64,000 nt of DNA from JANYCO01 sp035535995 (GTDB taxonomy: Bacteria > Bacteroidota > Bacteroidia > Cytophagales > Cytophagaceae), in the NCBI GenBank assembly GCA_035535995.1, contig DATLOZ010000008.1:1-64000 (forward strand), written 5' to 3'. Both the position numbers and the translations under genes were made by a program. Position 1 is the first letter of the stretch, and the number at the start of each line of letters is the position of its first letter. This document shows, in pieces, positions 25,833 to 34,282 of this stretch. The notes beneath the pieces are model-generated. The model did not search any database and was not told the origin of the DNA. It saw nothing but the letters and a program-made list of their open reading frames with translations.

Positions 25833-27056
25833 TTATCTCATTTTCAACGTAGCCAACGTCAAGATCGCCAACATGATCCCTATGATCCAGAAACGTGATA
25901 CGATCTTGGCTTCATGGAATCCGCTTTTCTGGTAATGATGATGTAGTGGCGACATTTTAAATAATCTGTGTTCGCGTGCATATTCAATCCCGTGTTTCTT
26001 CTTTTGGTATTTAAAATAAGCTACCTGCAACATCACCGAAACGTTTTCTACTAAGAAAACTCCGCACAATACCGGGATCAATAATTCTTTACGAATGATA
26101 AGCGCCAGTACAGCAATGATACCACCCAGCGTAAGACTTCCTGTATCGCCCATGAATACTTGCGCAGGGAAAGAGTTATACCAAAGAAATCCAATACAGG
26201 CGCCAAAGAAGGCTGCACAAAAGATCACGAGCTCGCCTGTATTCGGGATGTACATGATGTTCAGATAATCGGCGAAGATCTTATTTCCCGAAACGTAAGC
26301 GAGAATCGCCAACGTCACTCCGATGATCGCTGATGTACCAGCCGCTAGTCCGTCGATTCCATCGGTGATGTTGGCACCATTGGAAACTGCGGTGATGATG
26401 AATATCACTACTAGGGTATACCCGATCACATATCCATTTTCTCCAAGAAAAAAGAAAATAGAGGCATAATCCAATTCATTATTTTTCATGAACGGAATTG
26501 TAGTAGTAAGTGATTTGGTATCTACAAAACAAGCTACATCGGAAGCATTGTCGCAGTAGGTAGGATCCACCAGGTAATTTCTTATCAATACACTTTCATG
26601 ATAGAACAGCGTCAGTCCTACGATCAACCCCAGTCCTATCTGGCCAATGATCTTAAACCTTCCATGAAGTCCTTCTTTATTTTTCTTAAATACTTTGATG
26701 TAGTCATCCGAGAATCCAACAAAACCCATCCACACGGTAGTAATAATAAGAAGGATGATGTAGATGTTGTTTAGTTCTGCAAAAAGAAGTGTAGGAATCA
26801 AGATTGCAGCAATGATGATGAGACCTCCCATTGTCGGAGTTCCTTTTTTCTGCAATTGTCCTTCCAATCCAAGATCGCGGATGCTTTCACCGATCTGCAA
26901 TCTTCTAAGCATACTAATCAGCCTGTTTCCGAAAAGCAGGGAGATCGTGAGCGAGAGCAAAGCCGCCAGTACCGCCCGGAAGGAGATGTATTGGAACAAT
27001 CCGGCTCCCATCAGATCAAATCGTTGTTCGAGATATTTGAATAGATAGTATAACAT
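25833..27056 (-). CDS. mraY: Phospho-MurNAc-pentapeptide transferase
   Basis: Protein of 407 residues, longer than the usual 320-360, with about ten membrane helices. Key motifs are KKGTPTMGGLIII (about residue 70), FSDDYIKVFKKNKEGL (Asp pair, about 115), NGANITDGIDGLAAG (about 228) and the His loop MSPLHHHYQKSGFHE. A loop of about 45 residues (around 165-210, with CDNASDVACF) accounts for the extra length. It makes lipid I on undecaprenyl phosphate. Its start overlaps the stop of the four-helix gene by one base. Confidence 0.97.
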   Translation of the reverse strand: MLYYLFKYLEQRFDLMGAGLFQYISFRAVLAALLSLTISLLFGNRLISMLRRLQIGESIRDLGLEGQLQKKGTPTMGGLIIIAAILIPTLLFAELNNIYIILLIITTVWMGFVGFSDDYIKVFKKNKEGLHGRFKIIGQIGLGLIVGLTLFYHESVLIRNYLVDPTYCDNASDVACFVDTKSLTTTIPFMKNNELDYASIFFFLGENGYVIGYTLVVIFIITAVSNGANITDGIDGLAAGTSAIIGVTLAILAYVSGNKIFADYLNIMYIPNTGELVIFCAAFFGACIGFLWYNSFPAQVFMGDTGSLTLGGIIAVLALIIRKELLIPVLCGVFLVENVSVMLQVAYFKYQKKKHGIEYAREHRLFKMSPLHHHYQKSGFHEAKIVSRFWIIGIMLAILTLATLKMR

Positions 27057-27427
27057 TAGTTTAACTGATATTGTAGGTTAATTTTATAATCGTTACTCTC
27101 AAGACTCAAATAATTCAGGATATTGATAATTTCGTTGATCCCTTCCACTGCTTCTTCACAGCAGGTATGTACCATGTTTTTCATCTGGATGAGTTTCAAC
27201 CAGAAACGTACCTGCGCGGCATTGTGCAGGGCTTCGGAAAGTTTACCTACATTGTCTTGCAGGGTAATGGCAGCAAAGGCTTCTTCGATATTTTCGCGGA
27301 TCACTACGCTGCTTTTGAGGATCTTTTCCGCCAGCTCGTATTCTCCGTTTTTTAACAACAATACATACAAGTCCATCACCTTAAGTGAAAAACGGAATGT
27401 CTTGTCTACAATTCTGTAATTAATCAT
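27056..27427 (-). CDS. Four-helix-bundle protein (S23/IVP-like) inside the dcw cluster
   Basis: Protein of 123 residues, almost entirely helical with four amphipathic segments and no signal or membrane span. The pattern resembles the S23-related 'four helix bundle protein' family of Bacteroidota, whose members occur in 23S rRNA intervening sequences or as stand-alone genes of unknown role. Segments in order: FRFSLKVMDLYVLLLKN, SVVIRENIEEAFAAITL, KLSEALHNAAQVRFWLKLI and HTCCEEAVEGINEIINIL. It sits between murE (17-base gap) and mraY (one-base overlap), the place where murF is often found. Co-transcription with dcw genes is therefore likely, but its role is unknown. Confidence 0.75.
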   Translation of the reverse strand: MINYRIVDKTFRFSLKVMDLYVLLLKNGEYELAEKILKSSVVIRENIEEAFAAITLQDNVGKLSEALHNAAQVRFWLKLIQMKNMVHTCCEEAVEGINEIINILNYLSLESNDYKINLQYQLN

Positions 27428-27444
27428 TTTGCCTTTTTTTAAAA

Positions 27445-28911
27445 CTACTTTCCTAATATGTCGAACAATTCTCTGACAGCTTCTTTGTCATCGAAATGGT
27501 GTTTTACGCCTTTTATCTCCTGGTAATCTTCATGTCCTTTCCCGGCAATGAGAATGATATCTCCCTCCTTGGCCAATAGACATGCGGTCTTAATGGCTTC
27601 CTTGCGATCCAGGATCGACAAAGATTTTTTCTTATTGGTGATCGAAATTCCTTGTTCCATCTGATCAATGATCAATTGCGGATCTTCGTCTCTCGGATTG
27701 TCAGATGTAAGGATCACGCGATCACTTAGTCTGGTAGCGATGTCGGCCATGAACGGACGCTTGGTGGCATCGCGGTTTCCGCCGCAGCCGATCACGGTGA
27801 TAATCTGTTCTTTTCCCTGCTTCAAATCGTTGATCGTATCCAATACATTTTCTACTGCATCCGGTGTATGTGCATAATCCACGATGGCGGTGATTCCTGT
27901 TTTGGAAATAATTCTTTCAAACCTTCCTCTTGCAGAATCAAGATTGGAAAGTTGGGTAAGGGCTTCGTCCCTGTCTTCGCCGAGCAATACAGCGGTAGCA
28001 TAGACTCCTAGTAAGTTGTAGGCATTGAAACTGCCGATTAGTTTAAACCAAACTTGTTTGCCATCGATATCCATTTCCAATCCTGTAAAAGAATTGGTAA
28101 GTAACTTTGCTTTGAAATCGGCAGGGGTTTTCAACGCAAAAGTATTTTTCTTAGCTTTTGTGTTTTGCATCATCACCATACCGCGCTTATCGTCTGCATT
28201 TACCAGGGCAAAGGCATCTGCACCTAGTATATCGAAGAATCCTTTTTTTGCTTTGATGTATTCGTCAAAGGTTTTGTGATAATCGAGATGATCGTGCGTG
28301 ATGTTGGTAAATATCGCTCCTGCGAAATGAAGTCCGTTGATCCTGTTTTGTACTACTGAGTGGGAGCTGACTTCCATGAAACAGTGTGTACATCCTGACT
28401 CAACCATTTTGCTCAGGAAGTGATTCAGAGAAACCGCATCAGGTGTGGTATGCGTGGAAGGTATTACTTCCTGGTTGATCTTATTTTCAACAGTAGAAAG
28501 CAACCCTGTGTGGTACCCAAGATTCATAAACAACTGATGTAGCAAGGTTACCGTGGTGGTCTTACCGTTTGTACCTGTTACGCCTACGAGCTTTAGTTTG
28601 GAAGAAGGATTTCCATAATAATTGGAAGCCATGATCCCTAAGGCTGCGCTGCTGTTTACGACTTGCACATAAGTAATTCCAGGCTTCAGTACTGCAGGCA
28701 TTATCTGGCAGACGATGGCTACTGCACCTTTTTCAATTGATTTTTCAATATAGTGATGTCCATCTACTTGTGTGCCTACTGTCGCTACAAAGAGACTTCC
28801 TTCTCCTACTAATCTTGAGTCAAAGAAGATACCGTTGATCTCTCTATCAGTACTGCCTGACACGGAGTAGAGCGATACCTTGTATAATATATCTTTCAGT
28901 ATACGAATCAT
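27445..28911 (-). CDS. murE: UDP-MurNAc-tripeptide synthetase, diaminopimelate type
   Basis: Protein of 488 residues. ATP loop GVTGTNGKTTTVTLLHQL (about residue 110), TTPDAVSLNHFL, MEVSSHSV, NITHDHLDYHKTFDEY, and IVDYAHTPDAVENVL. The specificity motif reads DNPRDEDP (about residue 405). DNPR marks enzymes that add meso-diaminopimelate rather than lysine, so the peptidoglycan is predicted to be DAP-type. The start overlaps the ftsI stop by four bases (ATGA), indicating coupled translation. Confidence 0.97.
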   Translation of the reverse strand: MIRILKDILYKVSLYSVSGSTDREINGIFFDSRLVGEGSLFVATVGTQVDGHHYIEKSIEKGAVAIVCQIMPAVLKPGITYVQVVNSSAALGIMASNYYGNPSSKLKLVGVTGTNGKTTTVTLLHQLFMNLGYHTGLLSTVENKINQEVIPSTHTTPDAVSLNHFLSKMVESGCTHCFMEVSSHSVVQNRINGLHFAGAIFTNITHDHLDYHKTFDEYIKAKKGFFDILGADAFALVNADDKRGMVMMQNTKAKKNTFALKTPADFKAKLLTNSFTGLEMDIDGKQVWFKLIGSFNAYNLLGVYATAVLLGEDRDEALTQLSNLDSARGRFERIISKTGITAIVDYAHTPDAVENVLDTINDLKQGKEQIITVIGCGGNRDATKRPFMADIATRLSDRVILTSDNPRDEDPQLIIDQMEQGISITNKKKSLSILDRKEAIKTACLLAKEGDIILIAGKGHEDYQEIKGVKHHFDDKEAVRELFDILGK

Positions 28912-31022
28912 TCGAGATAAATATTTATATAACTACCTTTTATAGCTTTACTACCGGGTGTTTGCGATTGGCTTTGTACCCGGCCCCTTCCTTGTATTCG
29001 TACTTTCAAGCCACTGTTCTCAAGCAGGAACAGCGCGTCTTTTAACGTCATACCACTTACATCTGGCACAAGTTCTTCTTTTATTTTACGGTTGTTCCAG
29101 ATCACTGCGTTGTTGGCGGTTGTGGCGAAAACCCATTCTTCGTCGGAGCCAGAACGTGTATGATTTGAAATTCCAAGTTCATTGCACAAATAATTCAAAT
29201 CATCGAAATAACCGGAGCGGATCAGTGGAAACTCTTGATCGTTTGCAGAAGCTATTTTCGGTTCGGTGGCTTCATGCAGTTCCAGGTCTACAGCGTACAG
29301 TTTGTCTGCAATTTCTTTAAACACCGGAGCCGCCACATCAGCGCCGTATTGCTGGAACCCGGCCGGACTATCGATCACTACAATGCAGCTGTACTTAGGT
29401 TTGTCAGCCGGAAAATAACCTACAAAAGAGGTGTAATAGGTTCTCACGTACGCACCGTTCTTTATCTTCTGAGCGGTGCCGGTTTTGCCCGCTATTTTAT
29501 AGATCGTGTTGTTGATATTACGTGCAGTGCCATGTTCTACTACACCTTCCAGCATAGCACGTACTTTATCGAGCGTTTCATCTGAGCATACACGCTCTTT
29601 GATCACTGTAGTGGAATATTGTTCTACTATACGATCGGCCATTTTTACTTCTTTTACAATGATCGGTTTGATCATTTTTCCGTTGTTAGCAATTGCGTTG
29701 TAAAATGCCAACGTATGGATTGGCGCCATCTTTAGCTCATATCCTACCGACATCCATGGAAGGGTCACACCACTCCAGCTTCTCGACGATGGACTTTTGA
29801 TATAAGGTTTCGCTTCTCCGTTCATTTGCAGGCCAAGCGGTTCAGACAATCCCATACCTCTTATATAATCAATGTAGCGCTGAGGATTGGTGCCGAATTG
29901 TTTGTAGATCATTTTGGAAACACCAATGTTGGAAGATTTTTCGAAGATTTGCTGTACAGACAAACGTCCATAGCCACCTTCTTTAGAATCTGTCATTACA
30001 CGGTCAAAGAATGTATAACGTCCGTTGCCACAATCGACCGTATCGGACAATTTTATTTTATCATTGTCTTCAAACAGCGCGATCATGGAAGCCAACTTAA
30101 ACGTAGAGCCTGGATCGGTCAAGCCTTGCGAAGCGATTGCATAGTTATAATTTTCTGCGTACTGTCCTTCGCCTACTTTTCCCAGATTGGCAATCGCCTT
30201 GATCTCACCGGTGGCCACTTCCATCAATACTACGCAACCGTATTCGGCATTGTGCATATTCAGGTGTTTGAACAAAGATGCTTCGGCCACATCCTGAATA
30301 TTGATATCGATAGTAGTTTGGATGTCCACGCCTGGTTCAGGAGGTACCTCATTTTTATTGTGAATTGGTTTCCATTCCGTACCAGCCATTCTTTGATAAA
30401 GTCCTTCTCCATCCTGACCTGCCAAGTATTTGTTATAACTATATTCCAGACCAGCACCCGAATTGTTTTCATTCACAAATCCAATCGTACGCATTGCTAG
30501 GAAGGAAAAGGGTTTGAAACGTCTATCTATTTTTTCAAAGATCACTCCTCCCTTGTATTTGCCTTCACGTATAATAGGCCAATCGGACATCATCTTTTTT
30601 GTTTGATAATTGATCATCGTTTTATTGATGATCAGATATTCCTTATGATCACGCCGGGCGTTGCTTATTTTTCTATAATATTCTTTTTGAGAATGATCTT
30701 TAAAATAATTGGCCAATAACATCGAAAGCGAATCAATACCTTTGTTCTTTCTGAAAATTTCATCGCTCGCCACCGTAGGATCTATTGCCAGCCGATAGAA
30801 GGGCAAGGAAGTAGCCAGGAGACTGCCGTTGTCGGAATAAATATTTCCTCGGGTAGCTTTTACTACTCTATATTCAAAAACTTTCTGATTCGCAATTTTT
30901 TTCCATCTACTACTCTGTAGAATCTGAATCTGCGTAATCTTATAGATAATAGCGCAAGAAAAGATCACGATCGCTACAAAAGCGATGCGGGAACGAAGCA
31001 CTATGTCTCTTTTAATATTCAC
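28908..31022 (-). CDS. ftsI: Septal transpeptidase FtsI (PBP3) with one PASTA domain
   Basis: Protein of 704 residues. N-terminal membrane helix (about residues 12-32), dimerisation and linker domains, then the transpeptidase domain. The active-site motifs are DPGSTFKLAS (SxxK), EKSSNIGVSK (SxN) and AGKTGTAQK (KTG). The last 60 residues form a PASTA domain (VPDVSGMTLKDALFLLENSG). It crosslinks septal peptidoglycan with FtsW. A family B repeat separates it from ftsL. Confidence 0.96.
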   Translation of the reverse strand: MNIKRDIVLRSRIAFVAIVIFSCAIIYKITQIQILQSSRWKKIANQKVFEYRVVKATRGNIYSDNGSLLATSLPFYRLAIDPTVASDEIFRKNKGIDSLSMLLANYFKDHSQKEYYRKISNARRDHKEYLIINKTMINYQTKKMMSDWPIIREGKYKGGVIFEKIDRRFKPFSFLAMRTIGFVNENNSGAGLEYSYNKYLAGQDGEGLYQRMAGTEWKPIHNKNEVPPEPGVDIQTTIDINIQDVAEASLFKHLNMHNAEYGCVVLMEVATGEIKAIANLGKVGEGQYAENYNYAIASQGLTDPGSTFKLASMIALFEDNDKIKLSDTVDCGNGRYTFFDRVMTDSKEGGYGRLSVQQIFEKSSNIGVSKMIYKQFGTNPQRYIDYIRGMGLSEPLGLQMNGEAKPYIKSPSSRSWSGVTLPWMSVGYELKMAPIHTLAFYNAIANNGKMIKPIIVKEVKMADRIVEQYSTTVIKERVCSDETLDKVRAMLEGVVEHGTARNINNTIYKIAGKTGTAQKIKNGAYVRTYYTSFVGYFPADKPKYSCIVVIDSPAGFQQYGADVAAPVFKEIADKLYAVDLELHEATEPKIASANDQEFPLIRSGYFDDLNYLCNELGISNHTRSGSDEEWVFATTANNAVIWNNRKIKEELVPDVSGMTLKDALFLLENSGLKVRIQGRGRVQSQSQTPGSKAIKGSYINIYLE

Positions 31023-31032
31023 TTTTCTTTTA

Positions 31033-31101
31033 AATTATGAATGTTGCGTTGTGAATTACGAGTTATAAGAATTCAACATTCATAACTCACAATCATAACT
31101 T
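31033..31101. repeat. Family B palindrome, copy B4
   Basis: Arms AATTATGAATGTTGCGTTGT... and the partly matched ATTCAACATTCATAACTCAC, in the gap between the FtsL-like gene and ftsI. More diverged than the other copies. Confidence 0.75.
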
Positions 31102-31102
31102 A

Positions 31103-31501
31103 TTAATCTTCTTTCTCTATTTCTATTTTATAAGGTGGAACCAAACTCTCTTCCAAACCCATGGAGACTACGCTCTTGGCCACTTCCGATTGTTTGCTTT
31201 TAAACATCAGGTCTGCTTTCAGCGTAGTGTAATCGGCTCTCAAGTCTTCTACTTCTGATTTTGCCTTCGCGATATTTCGTACTACTTTATCAGCATAGTG
31301 TGTATTGGCAATATAAAAGATCAACAAGGCCATGATAAATGCGATGCGTGGCACCTGGTTTACAGGAATTCCGGCAACCATCACTTTATTTAGTCCCAAA
31401 GAAGACTCGATCATTTGGAACACCGTACGGGTAGGCGCTCCATTACTCTTCTCCTTCACAGGAGTTTCTTCTTCTTTTTTTCTATAAGTATTTTCTGCCA
31501 T
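31103..31501 (-). CDS. ftsL: FtsL-like division protein
   Basis: Protein of 132 residues. Basic cytoplasmic tail, one membrane helix (about residues 48-64, IAFIMALLIFYIANTHY), then a coiled coil (AKSEVEDLRADYTTLKADLM). This is the bitopic layout of FtsL. The identification rests on that layout and on the position between rsmH and ftsI, since FtsL diverges strongly in sequence. It would link FtsQ, FtsB and FtsWI in the divisome. Family B repeats lie on both sides. Confidence 0.82.
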   Translation of the reverse strand: MAENTYRKKEEETPVKEKSNGAPTRTVFQMIESSLGLNKVMVAGIPVNQVPRIAFIMALLIFYIANTHYADKVVRNIAKAKSEVEDLRADYTTLKADLMFKSKQSEVAKSVVSMGLEESLVPPYKIEIEKED

Positions 31502-31505
31502 ATTC

Positions 31506-31585
31506 TATAAATTTTGAATTATGAGTTATGAATTATGAATGATTTGTTTTTATAATTCAACATTCATAACTCATAATTCATAACT
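31506..31585. repeat. Family B palindrome, copy B5
   Basis: Arms TATGAGTTATGAATTATGAA and TTCATAACTCATAATTCATA around TGATTTGTTTTTATAATTC. The right arm contains the rsmH stop codon (AAG TTA TGA on the minus strand). Confidence 0.88.
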
Positions 31586-32477
31586 TTATTCCAATTCTAA
31601 GTTTCGCGCTTCTCGCTCTGTTATTCTGTTCTACTTCTGCTTCGCTTGCTTCTACCGGCTTTCGTGTAAGGGCTTCGAAAGGTTTGGAAAAATTTCCGTA
31701 GACATCTTTTTCCGGTTCGCCGTGAAACAATCCTTTTGCGATAAAATTCTTCACCAATCGATCTTCCAGTGAGTGATACGACATGACCACCATTCTTCCT
31801 CCCGGCTTCAGCAATTCGGCCGATTGTGTCAGCATTTCTTCCAGGGCTTTTAGTTCATCGTTTACTTCGATGCGCAGCGCCTGGAAAACCTGGGCGTAAT
31901 ATTTATTTTCCTTTCCTCGCGGCGCTAATTGTCTGATTCCCTCTTTCAATTGCTCTACCGTATTGATCTTATTATTTGCGCGAAGCTTTACGATCGTGGC
32001 AGCGAGTGTTTTGGCATTGGTCACCTCGCCGTACATTCCGAAAATTTTATGTAGATCTTTTTCAGAATAAGTAGCGATAATATCTTTGGCGGATTTCTCA
32101 GCACTGCGGTCCATCCTCATGTCCAGCTCGGCATTGAAACGCGTGGAGAATCCACGTTCGGCCGAATCGATCTGGTGAGACGAAATCCCCAGATCGGCCA
32201 ATAGCCCATCGATCTGGGTGATCCCATTCAGTTTAAGATAGCGTTTGAGGTAACGGAAATTTGCTTCTATTAATGTGAAAGAACTTTCATTGATCTGAGC
32301 AGCATTTGCTTTTGCATCCTCGTCCTGATCGAAGGAAAAAAGTTTGCCGCTTGTAAGATGTTTCAGGATTTCTTTCGAGTGACCTCCTCCCCCAAAGGTT
32401 ACGTCGACGTAGATACCGTCCGGCTTTATGGCAAGCCCTTCGATACATTCCTTCAACATCACGGGTATGTGATACAT
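31578..32477 (-). CDS. rsmH: 16S rRNA m4C1402 methyltransferase
   Basis: Protein of 299 residues. Start MYHIPVMLKECIEGLAI, SAM motif VDVTFGGGGHSKEIL (about residue 24), LLADLGISSHQIDSAERGFS (about residue 90), PRGKENKYYAQVFQALRIEV, VMSYHSLEDRLVKNF near the end. It N4-methylates C1402 of 16S rRNA. Second gene of the dcw cluster. It ends in Ile-Lys-Leu with the stop codon inside repeat B5. Confidence 0.97.
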   Translation of the reverse strand: MYHIPVMLKECIEGLAIKPDGIYVDVTFGGGGHSKEILKHLTSGKLFSFDQDEDAKANAAQINESSFTLIEANFRYLKRYLKLNGITQIDGLLADLGISSHQIDSAERGFSTRFNAELDMRMDRSAEKSAKDIIATYSEKDLHKIFGMYGEVTNAKTLAATIVKLRANNKINTVEQLKEGIRQLAPRGKENKYYAQVFQALRIEVNDELKALEEMLTQSAELLKPGGRMVVMSYHSLEDRLVKNFIAKGLFHGEPEKDVYGNFSKPFEALTRKPVEASEAEVEQNNRARSAKLRIGIKL

Positions 32478-32481
32478 AGTA

Positions 32482-32574
32482 ATTATGAATTTTGAATTAT
32501 GAGTTATGAATTATGAGTGAAGTTATTGTAGTTATTATGTTTTAATTCAACATTCATAATTCATAACTCATAAC
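32482..32574. repeat. Family B palindrome, copy B6
   Basis: Arms TTGAATTATGAGTTATGAAT... and ATTCATAATTCATAACTCAT, with a spacer of about 30 bases. It fills the gap between mraZ and rsmH; the right arm touches the mraZ stop codon. Confidence 0.88.
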
Positions 32575-33033
32575 TTATTCATCATTTAACTTGTCTCCCA
32601 GGAATTTTTCGGCGAGTTTCGAAAACTCTTTCTGGTCTTTGATCAGGAACTGATCGTATAATTCCGGATTCCAGATTTCTATTCTGTTTCCCATTCCAAC
32701 CACGATAACTTCGGTTTCGATCTGGGCATATTTGGTCATTGTTTTGGGTAGTACAAATCTTCCGTTGCTATCAAGCTCCGCTTCTGTATTTCCACGAAAA
32801 AAATTCCGCTGAAAATTTCTGTACTCTTCGTTGAATTCATTTAACCCGGATACTTTTGAAAAGACCTTCCGCCATTCCACTTCCGGATAAACCACCAGGC
32901 ATGTCTCAAACCCTCTGGTGATGATAATATTATTTCCCGAAGCGGCAGGTAAATTGGCTTTCATTCGGGCAGGAAGTATCAGCCTGCCTTTTGCATCCAA
33001 TTTACATTCATACTCACTTGAAAAATAAGACAT
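32575..33033 (-). CDS. mraZ: Transcriptional regulator MraZ
   Basis: Protein of 152 residues with two SpoVT/AbrB-like halves. The first has CKLDAKGRLILPARMK (residues about 10-25) and the second AELDSNGRFVLPKTM (about 85-99). MraZ binds TGGGN repeats in front of its own gene and represses the dcw cluster in E. coli. The frame is open to 33087, but the ATG at 33033 (MSYFSSEYEC) fits the family and lies downstream of the promoter proposed here. Three repeats of the expected type lie upstream at 33086-33110. Confidence 0.95.
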   Translation of the reverse strand: MSYFSSEYECKLDAKGRLILPARMKANLPAASGNNIIITRGFETCLVVYPEVEWRKVFSKVSGLNEFNEEYRNFQRNFFRGNTEAELDSNGRFVLPKTMTKYAQIETEVIVVGMGNRIEIWNPELYDQFLIKDQKEFSKLAEKFLGDKLNDE

Positions 33034-33057
33034 TACTTTTTTGAATTCGAACTCATA

Positions 33058-33087
33058 CAAATTTAACGAAGAAAAATGAAAAAGCAA
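33058..33087 (-). promoter_or_regulatory. Predicted Bacteroidota promoter for mraZ and the dcw cluster
   Basis: On the minus strand: -33 element TTG (33085-33087), 19-base spacer, -7 element TAAATTTG (33058-33065), which matches TAnnTTTG. The expected start would give a leader of about 20 bases before the mraZ ATG. The same 19-base spacing is found before fsa and ffs in this window. Confidence 0.65.
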
Positions 33088-33110
33088 CCACTTTTACCCA
33101 CTTTACCCCA
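33086..33110 (-). promoter_or_regulatory. MraZ operator: three TGGNN boxes at 10-base spacing
   Basis: On the minus strand: TGGGG (33106-33110), TGGGT (33096-33100), TGGTT (33086-33090), each separated by 5 bases (TAAAG, AAAAG). This is the spacing known for MraZ boxes (TGGGN, N5). The box nearest to the gene overlaps the -33 element, consistent with repression. The remainder of the 346-base gap up to 33379 shows no clear feature. Confidence 0.75.
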
Positions 33111-33379
33111 CTTGTGGATAAATATAGGTTAAAATCAGGCTGTTAGGTACCCTAGGGAAGGAATATCCGGCATTCTATTTTTATATAAAAAATTAAAAAT
33201 CAAATACTTAAACTAAGTGACTTAAAAGTGGAGTGGAAAACCATAAATGCAGTGTATAAGCTCGTGGAATGGACGTGGGTAAAATGAGTACAATCTTTCC
33301 ATTATTACTGGTTTCATTTATTTTTCCAAACTTTCTTCCTTTCCTTTTCAGTTTTAAGATTCTCCCATTACTTTTATAA

Positions 33380-34282
33380 ATGCTTTCCATTTGCATTCCG
33401 GTTTATAATCATTCAATTGTTTCACTTGTCCATACTTTGCACCGGCAATGCCTTAGTTGTTCTATTCCATTTGAAATCATTTGTCTCGACGACGACTCGG
33501 CGATCTTTTTTAAAGAAAAGAACAGGAGTATTATTTCTTTTGCCGAAGTGACTTATGAAGAGCTAGATAAAAATGTAGGCCGCGCGGTGATCCGCAATTT
33601 ATTGGCGCAGAAAGCGGAGTTCAATCATATTCTGTATGTTGATTCTGATGTTTTGATCGCGTCGGATAATTTCATTTCTTCCTATCTCAATTGTATCCGC
33701 CAAGGAATCGCTGTAGTGATCGGTGGTATTTTGTATGATGCTGGTAGTGTAACCTCCAACACACGTTTACACTATACCTATGGCACAAGCCGTGAATCAA
33801 GGGCTGCAGCATATAGGAAGAAAAGTCCTTATGCTTCTTTTCTTACAGGAAATCTTTTGGTAGAAAAAAAGATCGTAGAGGAAATAAAATTTCTTCCTTC
33901 CCTGAAAGACTATGGACATGAAGACACTTTATTCTGTATTGAATTAAAAAAACGATCCATTCCTGTCAAGCATATCGACAATCCTGTGATTCATGAAGGT
34001 TTGGAAACAAATGAAGTTTTTGTAGACAAACATCTTACTGCTGTTCGTACGCTTTCATCTTTGATCTTGCAAGGATATGATATGAGCGGGATCTCGCTAT
34101 ACGAAGCGTATCGAATGCTAAAAAAATATTTTCTTTCTGGTATTTTTATTTTTTGCTTGAGGCCTTTCAGAAAAAAGATCCATCAATCGCTGATCTCTGG
34201 CAGAAGTAACAGCTTGCTGTTGTTTGATACATTACGTTTGTATGAACTTTGTATTGAGTTGAAAAAATCTCAGAAAAGCTGA
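33380..34282 (+). CDS. Family 2 glycosyltransferase
   Basis: Protein of 300 residues, GT-A fold. Opening strand LSICIPVYNHSI, acidic pair EIICLDDDSA (about residue 35), RNLLAQKAEFNHILYVDSDV (DxD-like metal site, about residue 90), and YGHEDTLFCIEL (about residue 180, catalytic Glu-Asp). No long membrane helix except a hydrophobic stretch near residue 258. The acceptor is unknown. It is convergent with the next glycosyltransferase and overlaps it by 13 bases. Confidence 0.85.
   Translation: MLSICIPVYNHSIVSLVHTLHRQCLSCSIPFEIICLDDDSAIFFKEKNRSIISFAEVTYEELDKNVGRAVIRNLLAQKAEFNHILYVDSDVLIASDNFISSYLNCIRQGIAVVIGGILYDAGSVTSNTRLHYTYGTSRESRAAAYRKKSPYASFLTGNLLVEKKIVEEIKFLPSLKDYGHEDTLFCIELKKRSIPVKHIDNPVIHEGLETNEVFVDKHLTAVRTLSSLILQGYDMSGISLYEAYRMLKKYFLSGIFIFCLRPFRKKIHQSLISGRSNSLLLFDTLRLYELCIELKKSQKS

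Noticed and set aside
29826..30500. 224-residue plus-strand ORF opposite ftsI
   Set aside because: Mirror frame of a strongly conserved gene; its sequence follows the ftsI codons and shows no domain.
33221..33285. Further TGG-containing sequence on the plus strand, possible second MraZ site
   Set aside because: The TGG triplets do not have the 10-base spacing, so chance is more likely.
33208..33396. 62-residue minus-strand ORF upstream of mraZ
   Set aside because: It overlaps the start of the glycosyltransferase gene, has no recognisable pattern and lies in the regulatory gap; more likely chance.
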